A stretch of 64,000 nucleotides of DNA from Helicobacter sp. MIT 05-5293. GTDB lineage: Bacteria > Campylobacterota > Campylobacteria > Campylobacterales > Helicobacteraceae. Below the pieces are notes generated by a model. That model was not told where the DNA came from, made no database searches, and saw only the letters and a program-made list of their open reading frames with translations. The stretch lies in assembly GCF_000765665.2 (NCBI RefSeq), contig NZ_JROZ02000002.1:309691-373690 (forward strand). Direction: 5' to 3'. Shown piece after piece: positions 35,509 through 44,438 of this stretch; within the stretch, counting starts at the first letter, position 1, and each line of letters starts with the position of its first letter. Both the position numbers and the translations under genes were made by a program.

Positions 35509-38500
35509 CTGAAGTTACTTTGACGCGGCTAGATTGGGTATTTGCAAGGAAGCTGTGGTCATACATTGCTTCTGCTGTGGCAGGGGGTAAAATATATTCT
35601 CCGGGTGTGATGGTATTAATCTTGACAAACACACTTTTGCGCTCTCCATAGAAATCAAAAAACCACATAATCTTATCATCACGAATATCTGTATAGTCAA
35701 TGCCTTGTTGTTTTACAAAAGGAGGCAAGATGTCGTTATTAAGACGCGTGTTTTCAATCTCCCAACCGCTAGGGATATTTTGAGTAACAGCAAGGTTATT
35801 TGTCCTGACTGATTGATCTTCGTTATCTACAGAAAGCTTAATCCAAAATGTGCTTCCACTAGGGAGAGTAGAGACATTGATTGGTTCTCCATTTTGATTC
35901 AGAAACTCTTGTGTGAGTTTGATTTTCGAGCTACTTGCCTGAATGTTGTCATCAAGCAAAATCCCGTCCCACACTTGATTAGCATAAAGCATAGTAGAGT
36001 TTTTAGATTCTAAATTGCCATTTGTCGCGCTAAATGGGATTTTAAATCGAATATCACTGCTTTCAAAGGCTTTGCCATCAAGTTTTACTTGAATCTTTGC
36101 ATCAGCCTTATCATTGCGTGTGTTTGAAGTCGAGGCAAGGGCTAAAAGCGAGTAGCCAAGCGTTTGGGTAGAGAGCCAATCATCGCTTTCTAGCAATGTC
36201 TGAATCCGTGAAAGCAGAGACTTAAATCTATCTTGTTGGGTGGATTCTGATGAATTTTTATAAATGTCTGTGTAGGCTTTTAAGATAATTGCTTCATCAC
36301 GCAAAGGCGAACCATAGCTATAATAATAGTAGCGTTCTGAATGTTCGTTTGCAATCACTCTTGTGGAGAGATTCTTTGTGATTTTTCCAACGATATTTTC
36401 TACACCGGCGAGTTTGTAAGCAGCTGCCAAAAGCCATTTATCGCTTGTGCTTAAGCTGTCAAAATCATTTTCATATATTTGATTGAGTAGCCCGATTTGT
36501 GGCTCTTTGGCAAGAGAAAGCAGATAAAGTGAATAGACTTTCGCTGTGTTTGTCTCGGTTTGATTTTTTACAAAATTGATTTGATAAGTAATCCAACGCT
36601 TGAGGAGATCTTGAGGGACATAATACCCCTCTTCTTTGGCAAGTAAAAGAAAATGTCCTGCATAATTGCTTCCCCATATATCAGCTTGAGAGCCACCTTG
36701 CCAATATGCAAAACCTCCATCAGAGGTTTGGAAATTTCCGATACGCGCAATGCCAGCGTTGATATTTTTAACGATACTTGGCTTATCGATAAAATCCGCA
36801 CTGCTAAGAGAAGTGAGATAAAGTTGTGGCAAGACTGATGAAGTGGTTTGCTCAATACAACCATAAGGATAGCGAATGAGCCAACGCAAACGATGATCAA
36901 TCGACATTATGGGTTTTTGGCTAAGCACCAAATAGCCTGATTGAGAATTTTGCACAAAATCTTTGGGATTGCTAAGGGTGATTTGACCTTGTGGCTCAAT
37001 AGTGAATTTTTTATTAATAGTCGTATAGGGATTATTTGGCTTAATGTCGATTGATGTTTTTTCTTGCGTTTTAAATTTTGCGCTTGTAAGGCTAAGGATA
37101 ATTTCTTCTGTGCCGATAGAATCTTTGCTTACTTGCGCGTCAAAGACAATGTTTTGTGCATCTTTGGAGGTAAAGCGAAGACTTTGGGATTTTTTATCAA
37201 AGGTGATTTTATCACCGCTTTTGACACTAATATCAACTTTGCCAATATTTGATTCTGTAGGCATTACTTCAATGGCAAGTGAGAATCTATCGCCAAGTTT
37301 GAGGCTTCGTGGGATTGTGGGTAGCATCACGACAGGGAGAGTAACTTTCATATCGCGTGAGGCACTACCATAAGCATTTTCATCAATTGCCACTGCCATA
37401 ATACGCACATTTCCTATATAAGTAGGAATCTTCCATTTTATTGTAGCATTGCCTTTTTCATCACTCATTGTAGGGGATTTGTATAACACGACAGGCTTAA
37501 AACGTTGCGCTTCATTGAAGTCTTTTCTACGCTTTGCCACTGCTCCTGCCTCATCACCGCCGATTTTTAGAATCTGATTGATGATACCAATATCTTTTCC
37601 AATGATGTCATTAAAGTTGTCAAAGCTTGTAAGTGTGAGGGCGATTTTTTGATAAAAATATCTCCATGGATTTGGGGAGATAAAATCTGTCAAATCTAAA
37701 AGCCCCTCATCAACGACTGCTAGAGTATAAGCGACTTTTTTATGTTCTTTATTACTTAAAGTAATCGTAAAGTCTTCGTTGGATTGGATTGATTCTGGAG
37801 CTTTAAGCTCAAGTGTAAGCTTAGTTTGCGTGTCTTCTACCATTAATGGGACGACACCATAGAGCCTTTGCGAGCGGTCATTATCCACAGATGCATAATT
37901 TTGTAAAAGATTCACAATGACATAAATATTAGGCGCGTAGGATTTTTTGATAGGGACTTTGAATGAAGTTTGCCCTTCTTTGGCATCTACCCAAAATCGT
38001 TCTAAGACTTTTTGGCTATCGACAAGCGTAATAAGAGCTTTAGAATGCGCCTTGCTTTCAAAACTGATAGTTGCTTCTTCTCCCACAAGATAGTTTGATT
38101 TATCACTTTGTATTTTGAAAGATTGAATCTTGGTCGCTTCAATGGGTTGTCCGTATTGACTGACATACAAGAAGATAGCTGAATTTGTGCCGTTTGAAGG
38201 ATCTTGCACTTCAATAAGCGTCTCGCCCGATGTTTTAGGCTGAAAATCTAGCATAATAGGCGTATCTTTGGAGACAATCTCGCCCTCTTTGATGAGAGTT
38301 GTATTGCGGTCAGTTTTGATAGAGCGCACGAAATCATTATAGTTGTCATAATCCCACCACCATGAATAGCTGTTTTGGTAGATTCTGTATCGGAGATTGC
38401 GATTAGGGATTAGCGTCTTTTCGTCATCGGAAAGCACGATTATAGGGATTTGAATATTCGAATCAATATCGATATATCGTGTTTTAGGAGCTTTTAATCC

Positions 38501-40885
38501 GACAAAACTATCATAAAGTTTTAAATCAATGACTTTTTGCGCTCTTACACTTCTGCCACCATTTTCAAATACTTTTGCTTCAAGGAAAGCTTTGAGATTC
38601 TTATTGAGATTCTCCACATTTTGTAGGGTAAAGGCATCTTGCATCATACCTTCAGAATCTAGCTGTCCTTTTTGTGAATCTGAAAAAGAATAATTCAACG
38701 ATGAGGGGTGATTGAAAGTGTAGTCTGTATAAGATTTTGGATAAAAATTAACAGGCATAATTTGCAAGTTGCTTTCATAGCGGAGATTAGCGGCTTTTGC
38801 TCCAAAAAGATAATGCGATTGTATGCCATAAGTCAGCTCATCTTCTTTATTCATATCGATACTATCTTGAGCTTGGATTGCGACCTTGATGCGATTAGGA
38901 ATGATTGTCTCCACAGATAGGTTGTGCCAAAATACGCTATCACCTACTTGAATCTTTACTCTCCAAATGCCTGTGGGAGCATTTTTGTCAATATCGAATT
39001 GATAATAATACAATCCATACAAAGGATCTGTAAGGGCAGTTTTTTCAATAATTTCTTTGCCTTGAGGTGAAATCAGTGTAAGATAGATAGGGTGTGTCGT
39101 GGGGTTATTATTTGCGCGTGCGATGATATTGATATGTGCGCTATCGCCCGGTCGATACACGCCTCTATCGGTGTAAATATAAGCGTTTGTGTCGGTTTGT
39201 ATGGATTGCCCACTGACATCAAACTCATCATTGCTTAGAGGAGCATTAAGCTTTAAAATAGTTGTGTTGCTGTCTTTAGTCGCGCTAAGATACATAATGG
39301 ATTCAGAAGTTTTCAAAACCGCTATGCCTTGATTGTCTGTGCGACTTTCTGCGAGAATCTGATTTTTGAAGCTAATGGCTTGGACATCGACTGAAGCAAG
39401 AGGTTTATTTTCTGCAATATCAAGTGTTAATACTTCTATTTTATCGCCAATGTGTTGAGCAATCAGTGCAATATTGGAAAAAATAAGATGTTTTTGGATA
39501 CGCGCATCATCGAAAAACTGCCTTTTTCTCCAGTTTGAAGTGCCATCGGGAAAGGTATAATCCACGCCATTTTCATCAAAACTCAAATCAATGATAAAAA
39601 TCCCCTCATTAGGAAGAGCGGAGAGATCAAATGAATTTTGTATCCATTGATTAGGCTTGAAAGAGATGTCAAATTCTTCATTGATGATCTCATCACCCAA
39701 ACGATGAAAATTTGCATAAATACCATCATCATAGTAGTTATTGTCTTTGTAGCTTTTGTGTCCGATGAGATTATTGTCATAAAGATAAGCAGTGGTGTTG
39801 TTAGGATAGATTCTACTGACTTTGAGTTTGATTTTTTTGACATTCATACTTTTAAATGAGATTTTTTTATCCGCATTTGTGGGTAAAAATACACCTTGTT
39901 GAGAAAAGGCGATGCTTGGGGGAATCTGCGTAAAAACAATATCTTGTGTGAAGTTGGATTTGAGTTTTGAGCCATCAGCTGCTTTGAGACCTTCGACTAA
40001 GGTCAGTGTGTAGCTTTGCAAACGATCAAAGGGGGCGTTAATAATCAATTTGTTATAAGATTTGCTGATTTTTGCCTTTATATCGGGCTTGAGTTGGACA
40101 AAATTTTGAAGATTCTCATTTTTGATTTCTTGTGAAAAACTCACTTCAATGCTTGGATTTGCATCAGGAATAGCCTCAATTTTTGTGATTTCTAAATCAG
40201 GTTTGCCTGCAAACACATAGCGCAAGACCTCCTTTTTTTCAAGCCCTATGCTTTTTGCATCAAGTGTGAGTTCGCATTCTACTTCTTTTTCGCTTGCTGC
40301 AATAGGTGCGCTTTTTACCGCTATGCTTGTCGATGAAGTCGGCATCAGTTCAAAATCAACTTTTTTAGATTCTGTGCATTTGAGGGACAAGCTATCTTTG
40401 AGGTTTTCGAGGTTGATTTTTTGCGAAAATTCAATCTGGGCTTCTAATGTGTTAAATCCGCTTTTGTCATAAATATGTGTGAAGGTATAATCAAAATGTG
40501 TCGGATTAGTGTGGAGAGAGAGTTTGAGTTTGTCTTTGAGATGAGAATCTTTAAGGTTAGCAAGATTGACTTCAAGCGTATAATCAGTATTTGGCTCTAA
40601 AGGGAAATGAGGCGCAATCAATAGTTTAGAATCAGTCGCGAAAGAATATGAACCCTCAAATGCCTTGCCATTGAGTTTAATCGCATTATCTTTGGTAGAA
40701 TGCTGATGAATAAATCTTCTATTTTCTTCACTGATGATAGGCTGCTCAAAGGTGATAAAAATTTCATCTGTGGTTGCAATCTTTGAAGAATAGTCTGCAA
40801 CGATTTCATTTTTATCTGAGCATGCAACAAAAAGCAGCACTATAAGACTGATTAACCAATATTGAATCTTGAAGCAGTGTTTCAT
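35495..40885 (-). CDS. Bacterial alpha-2-macroglobulin lipoprotein (YfhM-like)
   Basis: A 1796-residue periplasmic protease trap. The signal peptide ends LLFVACSDKN, a lipobox with Cys22. Many beta domains follow, including DRGVYRPGDSAHI near 575 (MG2-like). VVDEGLLDLTDF near 1095 marks the bait-region surroundings. The thioester site is intact as YPYGCIEQTT, with Cys near 1343. Members covalently capture attacking proteases; the coupled PBP1C would repair wall damage at the same site. No truncation is seen. Confidence 0.94.
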   Translation of the reverse strand: MKHCFKIQYWLISLIVLLFVACSDKNEIVADYSSKIATTDEIFITFEQPIISEENRRFIHQHSTKDNAIKLNGKAFEGSYSFATDSKLLIAPHFPLEPNTDYTLEVNLANLKDSHLKDKLKLSLHTNPTHFDYTFTHIYDKSGFNTLEAQIEFSQKINLENLKDSLSLKCTESKKVDFELMPTSSTSIAVKSAPIAASEKEVECELTLDAKSIGLEKKEVLRYVFAGKPDLEITKIEAIPDANPSIEVSFSQEIKNENLQNFVQLKPDIKAKISKSYNKLIINAPFDRLQSYTLTLVEGLKAADGSKLKSNFTQDIVFTQIPPSIAFSQQGVFLPTNADKKISFKSMNVKKIKLKVSRIYPNNTTAYLYDNNLIGHKSYKDNNYYDDGIYANFHRLGDEIINEEFDISFKPNQWIQNSFDLSALPNEGIFIIDLSFDENGVDYTFPDGTSNWRKRQFFDDARIQKHLIFSNIALIAQHIGDKIEVLTLDIAENKPLASVDVQAISFKNQILAESRTDNQGIAVLKTSESIMYLSATKDSNTTILKLNAPLSNDEFDVSGQSIQTDTNAYIYTDRGVYRPGDSAHINIIARANNNPTTHPIYLTLISPQGKEIIEKTALTDPLYGLYYYQFDIDKNAPTGIWRVKIQVGDSVFWHNLSVETIIPNRIKVAIQAQDSIDMNKEDELTYGIQSHYLFGAKAANLRYESNLQIMPVNFYPKSYTDYTFNHPSSLNYSFSDSQKGQLDSEGMMQDAFTLQNVENLNKNLKAFLEAKVFENGGRSVRAQKVIDLKLYDSFVGLKAPKTRYIDIDSNIQIPIIVLSDDEKTLIPNRNLRYRIYQNSYSWWWDYDNYNDFVRSIKTDRNTTLIKEGEIVSKDTPIMLDFQPKTSGETLIEVQDPSNGTNSAIFLYVSQYGQPIEATKIQSFKIQSDKSNYLVGEEATISFESKAHSKALITLVDSQKVLERFWVDAKEGQTSFKVPIKKSYAPNIYVIVNLLQNYASVDNDRSQRLYGVVPLMVEDTQTKLTLELKAPESIQSNEDFTITLSNKEHKKVAYTLAVVDEGLLDLTDFISPNPWRYFYQKIALTLTSFDNFNDIIGKDIGIINQILKIGGDEAGAVAKRRKDFNEAQRFKPVVLYKSPTMSDEKGNATIKWKIPTYIGNVRIMAVAIDENAYGSASRDMKVTLPVVMLPTIPRSLKLGDRFSLAIEVMPTESNIGKVDISVKSGDKITFDKKSQSLRFTSKDAQNIVFDAQVSKDSIGTEEIILSLTSAKFKTQEKTSIDIKPNNPYTTINKKFTIEPQGQITLSNPKDFVQNSQSGYLVLSQKPIMSIDHRLRWLIRYPYGCIEQTTSSVLPQLYLTSLSSADFIDKPSIVKNINAGIARIGNFQTSDGGFAYWQGGSQADIWGSNYAGHFLLLAKEEGYYVPQDLLKRWITYQINFVKNQTETNTAKVYSLYLLSLAKEPQIGLLNQIYENDFDSLSTSDKWLLAAAYKLAGVENIVGKITKNLSTRVIANEHSERYYYYSYGSPLRDEAIILKAYTDIYKNSSESTQQDRFKSLLSRIQTLLESDDWLSTQTLGYSLLALASTSNTRNDKADAKIQVKLDGKAFESSDIRFKIPFSATNGNLESKNSTMLYANQVWDGILLDDNIQASSSKIKLTQEFLNQNGEPINVSTLPSGSTFWIKLSVDNEDQSVRTNNLAVTQNIPSGWEIENTRLNNDILPPFVKQQGIDYTDIRDDKIMWFFDFYGERKSVFVKINTITPGEYILPPATAEAMYDHSFLANTQSSRVKVTSGVVE

Positions 40886-40945
40886 CAGGAAGCCTTTTTG
40901 TTTGTTTAAAAGATAAATTATATCAAAAAATTTTTGGATTTTAAT

Positions 40946-41824
40946 TCAAAGGTGTTTTTTGCTTTGGAAATGATATGAGCGTTGTTGAAAGGTAAAATGA
41001 AGCGTGTGGGCATTCAGACAAAGATGAGGTGCGCCAAAAAACAAAGCATATTGTTTAGGAGTGAGAATCCCCGCAAGATAGTCGCGAGAATACGCCTTTT
41101 CAACACCATAAAGAGGGTCTCCTAAGATTCTGTGTCCGATATGTGAAAGATGTAGGCGGATTTGATGTGTGCGCCCCGTAAGAGGAATGGCTCGCACAAG
41201 GCTCGTATTAGAATCCTTGTCATATTTAAGGGGTTGGATTTGTGTTTGCGAGGGCTTGCCTTTGGTATCAATTGCGCTTTTAATACACAAATCACCCCCT
41301 AAATGTTTTTGCGTGATAATAGGCTCATCAATGAAAATCTCTTGCGTGAGTTTTCCTTCCACTTTGGCAAGATAGGTTTTGTGAATCTGATGTTGCATCA
41401 TAAGATTCTTTAGTGATACTTCACTTTGGGGATTGGTTGCGCAAAGCACCAAGCCACTTGTTTCCTTATCGAGACGATGAATGGCATTGGCTTGATGTCC
41501 GAAATGATATTTGAGTGCGTCATTGAGTGAGTAGTGATAATAACGCCCTTTGGGGTGGATTAATAAATCGTGAGGTTTGTCAAACACGCAAAAATTTTCA
41601 TTGGCAAATAAGGGTTTTAAGCCAATATCACAGGGTTCAAAATAGCTAAGCTCAATCTTGCCCATAATGCGTTGATTTTTTTTGATGGGAGAATCTTGTT
41701 GGCGCAATCTTCCTTTGTCGAGAATCTTTTGCGCTTGATTGATGTTACATTGCAAGGTTTGCATCACAAACTTATAGGCAGGTAGAGATTCTGATATATC
41801 AAATATTTTTGTGATAAATGGCAC
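40946..41824 (-). CDS. RluA-family RNA pseudouridine synthase
   Basis: A 292-residue pseudouridine synthase. An S4-like N-terminal part (LQCNINQAQKILDKGRLRQQ) precedes the catalytic domain with HRLDKETSGLVLCA near 116, in which the Asp is the catalytic residue, and a GRTHQIRLHLSHIGHRILGDPLYG block. It probably modifies 23S rRNA or tRNA, but the exact site cannot be told. It stands alone, 60 bases from the macroglobulin gene. Confidence 0.9.
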   Translation of the reverse strand: MPFITKIFDISESLPAYKFVMQTLQCNINQAQKILDKGRLRQQDSPIKKNQRIMGKIELSYFEPCDIGLKPLFANENFCVFDKPHDLLIHPKGRYYHYSLNDALKYHFGHQANAIHRLDKETSGLVLCATNPQSEVSLKNLMMQHQIHKTYLAKVEGKLTQEIFIDEPIITQKHLGGDLCIKSAIDTKGKPSQTQIQPLKYDKDSNTSLVRAIPLTGRTHQIRLHLSHIGHRILGDPLYGVEKAYSRDYLAGILTPKQYALFFGAPHLCLNAHTLHFTFQQRSYHFQSKKHL

Positions 41825-41868
41825 ATTTTTCCTTTTTGACTAGTTGAAAAATTAAAATTTGTCATTTA

Positions 41869-41928
41869 AGATTCTAAAAATTTTATTAAAATATCAAAAT
41901 AAATATCTTTTTTGAATTTTTAGAATCT
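41869..41928. repeat. 14-bp perfect inverted repeat in the hotdog-rluA gap
   Basis: AGATTCTAAAAATT (41869-41882) and AATTTTTAGAATCT (41915-41928) are exact complements with 32 bases between. It lies in a 194-base AT-rich gap after the Cj0977-like gene and before the RluA gene. It may be an operator or a terminator for the minus-strand operon. The rest of the gap holds nothing I recognise. Confidence 0.45.
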
Positions 41929-42018
41929 AGCGTAGAAGGCTATTTATATGTATTAGTAAAATTTATTAAGTTTATTTTCTTCATAATTTGACTTTTTCTC
42001 TCAAAAAATTTTTAAAGA

Positions 42019-42468
42019 TTAATCTTTAAATCTTAATTTGAAGATTTTTTTGTCAAAAACAGCAATATGAAAGAGTGAATCAAAGATTTTAATATCTAGC
42101 AGATACCCCTCGACCTTTACTTCGCATTTTTTCGTATCACTTTGGAGGGCTTCAGCTTTGAAAATAACCTCGTGTCCAAGTTCGATGGGTGCTAGAAATT
42201 TCACATCAGCCGCAATCAAAACGCTGTATTTTTTATTGATAGCAGCCATTGCAGCAAAACTCGCGGAATTAAATACAAAACCACAATGGATAATTTTACT
42301 ATCGTCCATGATCATTTTTTCAGTCGGCACAAATTGCACCACTGCTTTGTTTCGTTGTAGTTCTGTGAGTGTGCCGACAACATTAGGGGACATCTCTGTG
42401 CAAATCACGAGATCATCAGGGTCAAGCTGCACCTGGACATTTTCTTCTTGTGAATCATCATCTATCAT
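42019..42468 (-). CDS. Hotdog-fold protein (Cj0977-like)
   Basis: A 149-residue protein with an acidic N-terminus and a hotdog core: HCGFVFNSASFAAMAAIN would be the central helix, then VLIAADVKFLAPIELGHEVIFKAEAL. It matches in size, fold and position the Campylobacter virulence protein Cj0977 and HP0420, which lie next to cmoB. These proteins resemble acyl-CoA thioesterases but enzyme activity is not established. AAGGAG precedes the ATG, 15 bases after cmoB. I saw no sigma-28 promoter close upstream, although the Campylobacter gene has one. Confidence 0.8.
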   Translation of the reverse strand: MIDDDSQEENVQVQLDPDDLVICTEMSPNVVGTLTELQRNKAVVQFVPTEKMIMDDSKIIHCGFVFNSASFAAMAAINKKYSVLIAADVKFLAPIELGHEVIFKAEALQSDTKKCEVKVEGYLLDIKIFDSLFHIAVFDKKIFKLRFKD

Positions 42469-42483
42469 GACTTTCTCCTTATG

Positions 42484-43413
42484 TTAAGATTTTTTCATTT
42501 TAAAATAGCCTCTTTGAGGAGCGGGATAGCCCTCGATAGTGTGTTTTTTGCTCTCATCAAGGAATGATTCAAGGCTAAGAGATTCTATCCATTCTGTTTT
42601 TCTTTGTTCATTTGGGGTCGTGGCATAAAGAGTAAGAATCTCAAAACCTTTAAAACCTGCTCGTTCGCACCAACCTTGTAATGCGCTAATGCTTGGGATA
42701 AAATAAGCATTTTTCATTTTCGCATAGCTGACTTTGGGACACAAACACACCTCGAGTTCTGAATCAAAAATCAATGTATCAAGTATCAATTCCCCGCCAT
42801 TTTCTAAAGCACGATAAAGATTCTTAAGTGTTTGGATAGGGTCTGTGCGATGATACAGCACACCAAGACAAAATATGACATCAAAGGCTTGGTTTTTGCA
42901 CTTTACATATTCGCTCAAATCTTCTACACCTAAAAGCTCGAAATTAATCGGTGTTTGCGCAAAATGATTGATAAAATCAAATTGACATTTGAATATACCG
43001 CTTGGGTCAAAGCCTGTAATTGAGGCGGGAGAGTGTTTAAGCATCTCAAACATATAGTAGCCATTGTTGCAGCCCACATCGGCAATGTGTTTGTTTTCTA
43101 AATGAAGATGGGATTCTAAAAGTTGCCATTTGATAAAGCTTCTCCACTCACTATCAATAAAGAGATCAAACACATAAAAAGGTCCCTTGCGCCAAGGCTT
43201 GAGTGAATGAGCAATACTATTGATAAAAGGTTGATGCAGAGCGGCGAGGTCTTTATCTAAAGCATTGATACGCACGCCATTATCGGTGTCAAGATATGCA
43301 GGAATGATGGGCAAAGACTGAATCTGCTTTGTAAGAGGGATAATATTTTTGGATTGGAGAATCTTGTCTTTTTTGTGCTTGATCCAATCTTGCTTTTGCG
43401 CATTCAATCCCAC
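42484..43413 (-). CDS. cmoB: tRNA U34 carboxymethyltransferase CmoB
   Basis: A 309-residue SAM-family enzyme that uses carboxy-SAM to make cmo5U at tRNA position 34. PFYVFDLFIDSEWRSFIKW, the SAM loop ADVGCNNGYYMFEML near 123, GFDPSGIFKCQF and LGVLYHRTDPIQTLKNL near 192 are all CmoB hallmarks. The start overlaps the previous gene by 10 bases. No cmoA is in this window. Confidence 0.92.
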   Translation of the reverse strand: MGLNAQKQDWIKHKKDKILQSKNIIPLTKQIQSLPIIPAYLDTDNGVRINALDKDLAALHQPFINSIAHSLKPWRKGPFYVFDLFIDSEWRSFIKWQLLESHLHLENKHIADVGCNNGYYMFEMLKHSPASITGFDPSGIFKCQFDFINHFAQTPINFELLGVEDLSEYVKCKNQAFDVIFCLGVLYHRTDPIQTLKNLYRALENGGELILDTLIFDSELEVCLCPKVSYAKMKNAYFIPSISALQGWCERAGFKGFEILTLYATTPNEQRKTEWIESLSLESFLDESKKHTIEGYPAPQRGYFKMKKS

Positions 43414-44417
43414 AATCCTGAAAACAAATTCGGCTCATCAGTAGGCTTTGAAAAAATCGTAAGCGCATCGACAAGCTTTGCATCATTGATTCCTAGCACC
43501 AAAGCAAAGTTAAAATTTTCTTTGTGCAGATAATCGCATAATTCTTTTTCGTTGCTGTAAGCGTGAGTTTGAGCAATCTGACTAAACAAATCGACATAAA
43601 CAATCGGCACAAGAAAGAGAATCTTCCCCCAAGTCGCGTTGTTGGCAATATAAGCCATATATCTTTTGAATTGTTCAATGTCTTCTTCGGCAATGGCGAC
43701 TTTAGAGGCTTGTCCAAAGTCAATGAGTTTTCCATAAGCATTGAGAAAATTAGGCTTGAAATAAGAAATATGCTTAAATTTATTAATATCTACCGCAATA
43801 GATTTGCTTTCACAAAGTGTCAAAACTGCACTTAGTTCTCCCAAAAAAAGGCTAGGCAGATTGATTCTATAATGTGTGCTTGCGTAAAAAATCGTTGCAT
43901 CAAAAAGATTATGTGTGAGAATCAAAAAAGGGCGATTTTTGGGTTTGTGAGCGTTTAAGACTTCAAAACTTAAATCAAGAATATCTTGATGATGCACGAC
44001 AATAAATGTCAGCTGGTCTTGATTTAAAAATTCTAAAAATGCCCTCAAGTCTCCGTCAAAAAATGCGACTTTATGGTCAATAATGATTTCTTTAGCGATT
44101 GCCTCTTCAATAGGGCTTAGAGAAACGAGCGTGATATTTTTAGCTAAGAGCTTATAGCGTATAAGACGCGTGAGACAATCAGACATATCTTGCACGACAA
44201 TCCAAGCTATCTCTTGATCAAGTGGTTGAGAAGAGCAAGAGATGATACCATAAGCACCAGATTCTATGGCTAAGGGAATCTCTTCGGGATTAAAAGCAAG
44301 GAATAAATCACCTTTTTGGATATGATTTATATCAAGAATAATCCTTGAAAAAGACGCAATAGAAGGTGAAGTAAGAAGGTTTCCTTTTGTGATCTCCACA
44401 GCCTCATTGATTTTCAC
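43404..44417 (-). CDS. MurF-like N-terminal domain protein without ligase ATP site (HP0418-like)
   Basis: A 337-residue protein conserved at this place in H. pylori (HP0418). Residues ~20-75 resemble the UDP-sugar-binding domain of MurF/MurE (SRIILDINHIQKGDLFLAF, AIESGAYGIISC). The GKT/S phosphate loop of Mur ligases is missing, and the central part has no recognisable catalytic motif. It may bind a nucleotide-linked substrate without ligating it, or be a specialised relative. It lies 21 bases after metG and overlaps cmoB. Confidence 0.6.
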   Translation of the reverse strand: MKINEAVEITKGNLLTSPSIASFSRIILDINHIQKGDLFLAFNPEEIPLAIESGAYGIISCSSQPLDQEIAWIVVQDMSDCLTRLIRYKLLAKNITLVSLSPIEEAIAKEIIIDHKVAFFDGDLRAFLEFLNQDQLTFIVVHHQDILDLSFEVLNAHKPKNRPFLILTHNLFDATIFYASTHYRINLPSLFLGELSAVLTLCESKSIAVDINKFKHISYFKPNFLNAYGKLIDFGQASKVAIAEEDIEQFKRYMAYIANNATWGKILFLVPIVYVDLFSQIAQTHAYSNEKELCDYLHKENFNFALVLGINDAKLVDALTIFSKPTDEPNLFSGLWD

Positions 44418-44438
44418 GATTATTCCTTAGTATCATAA

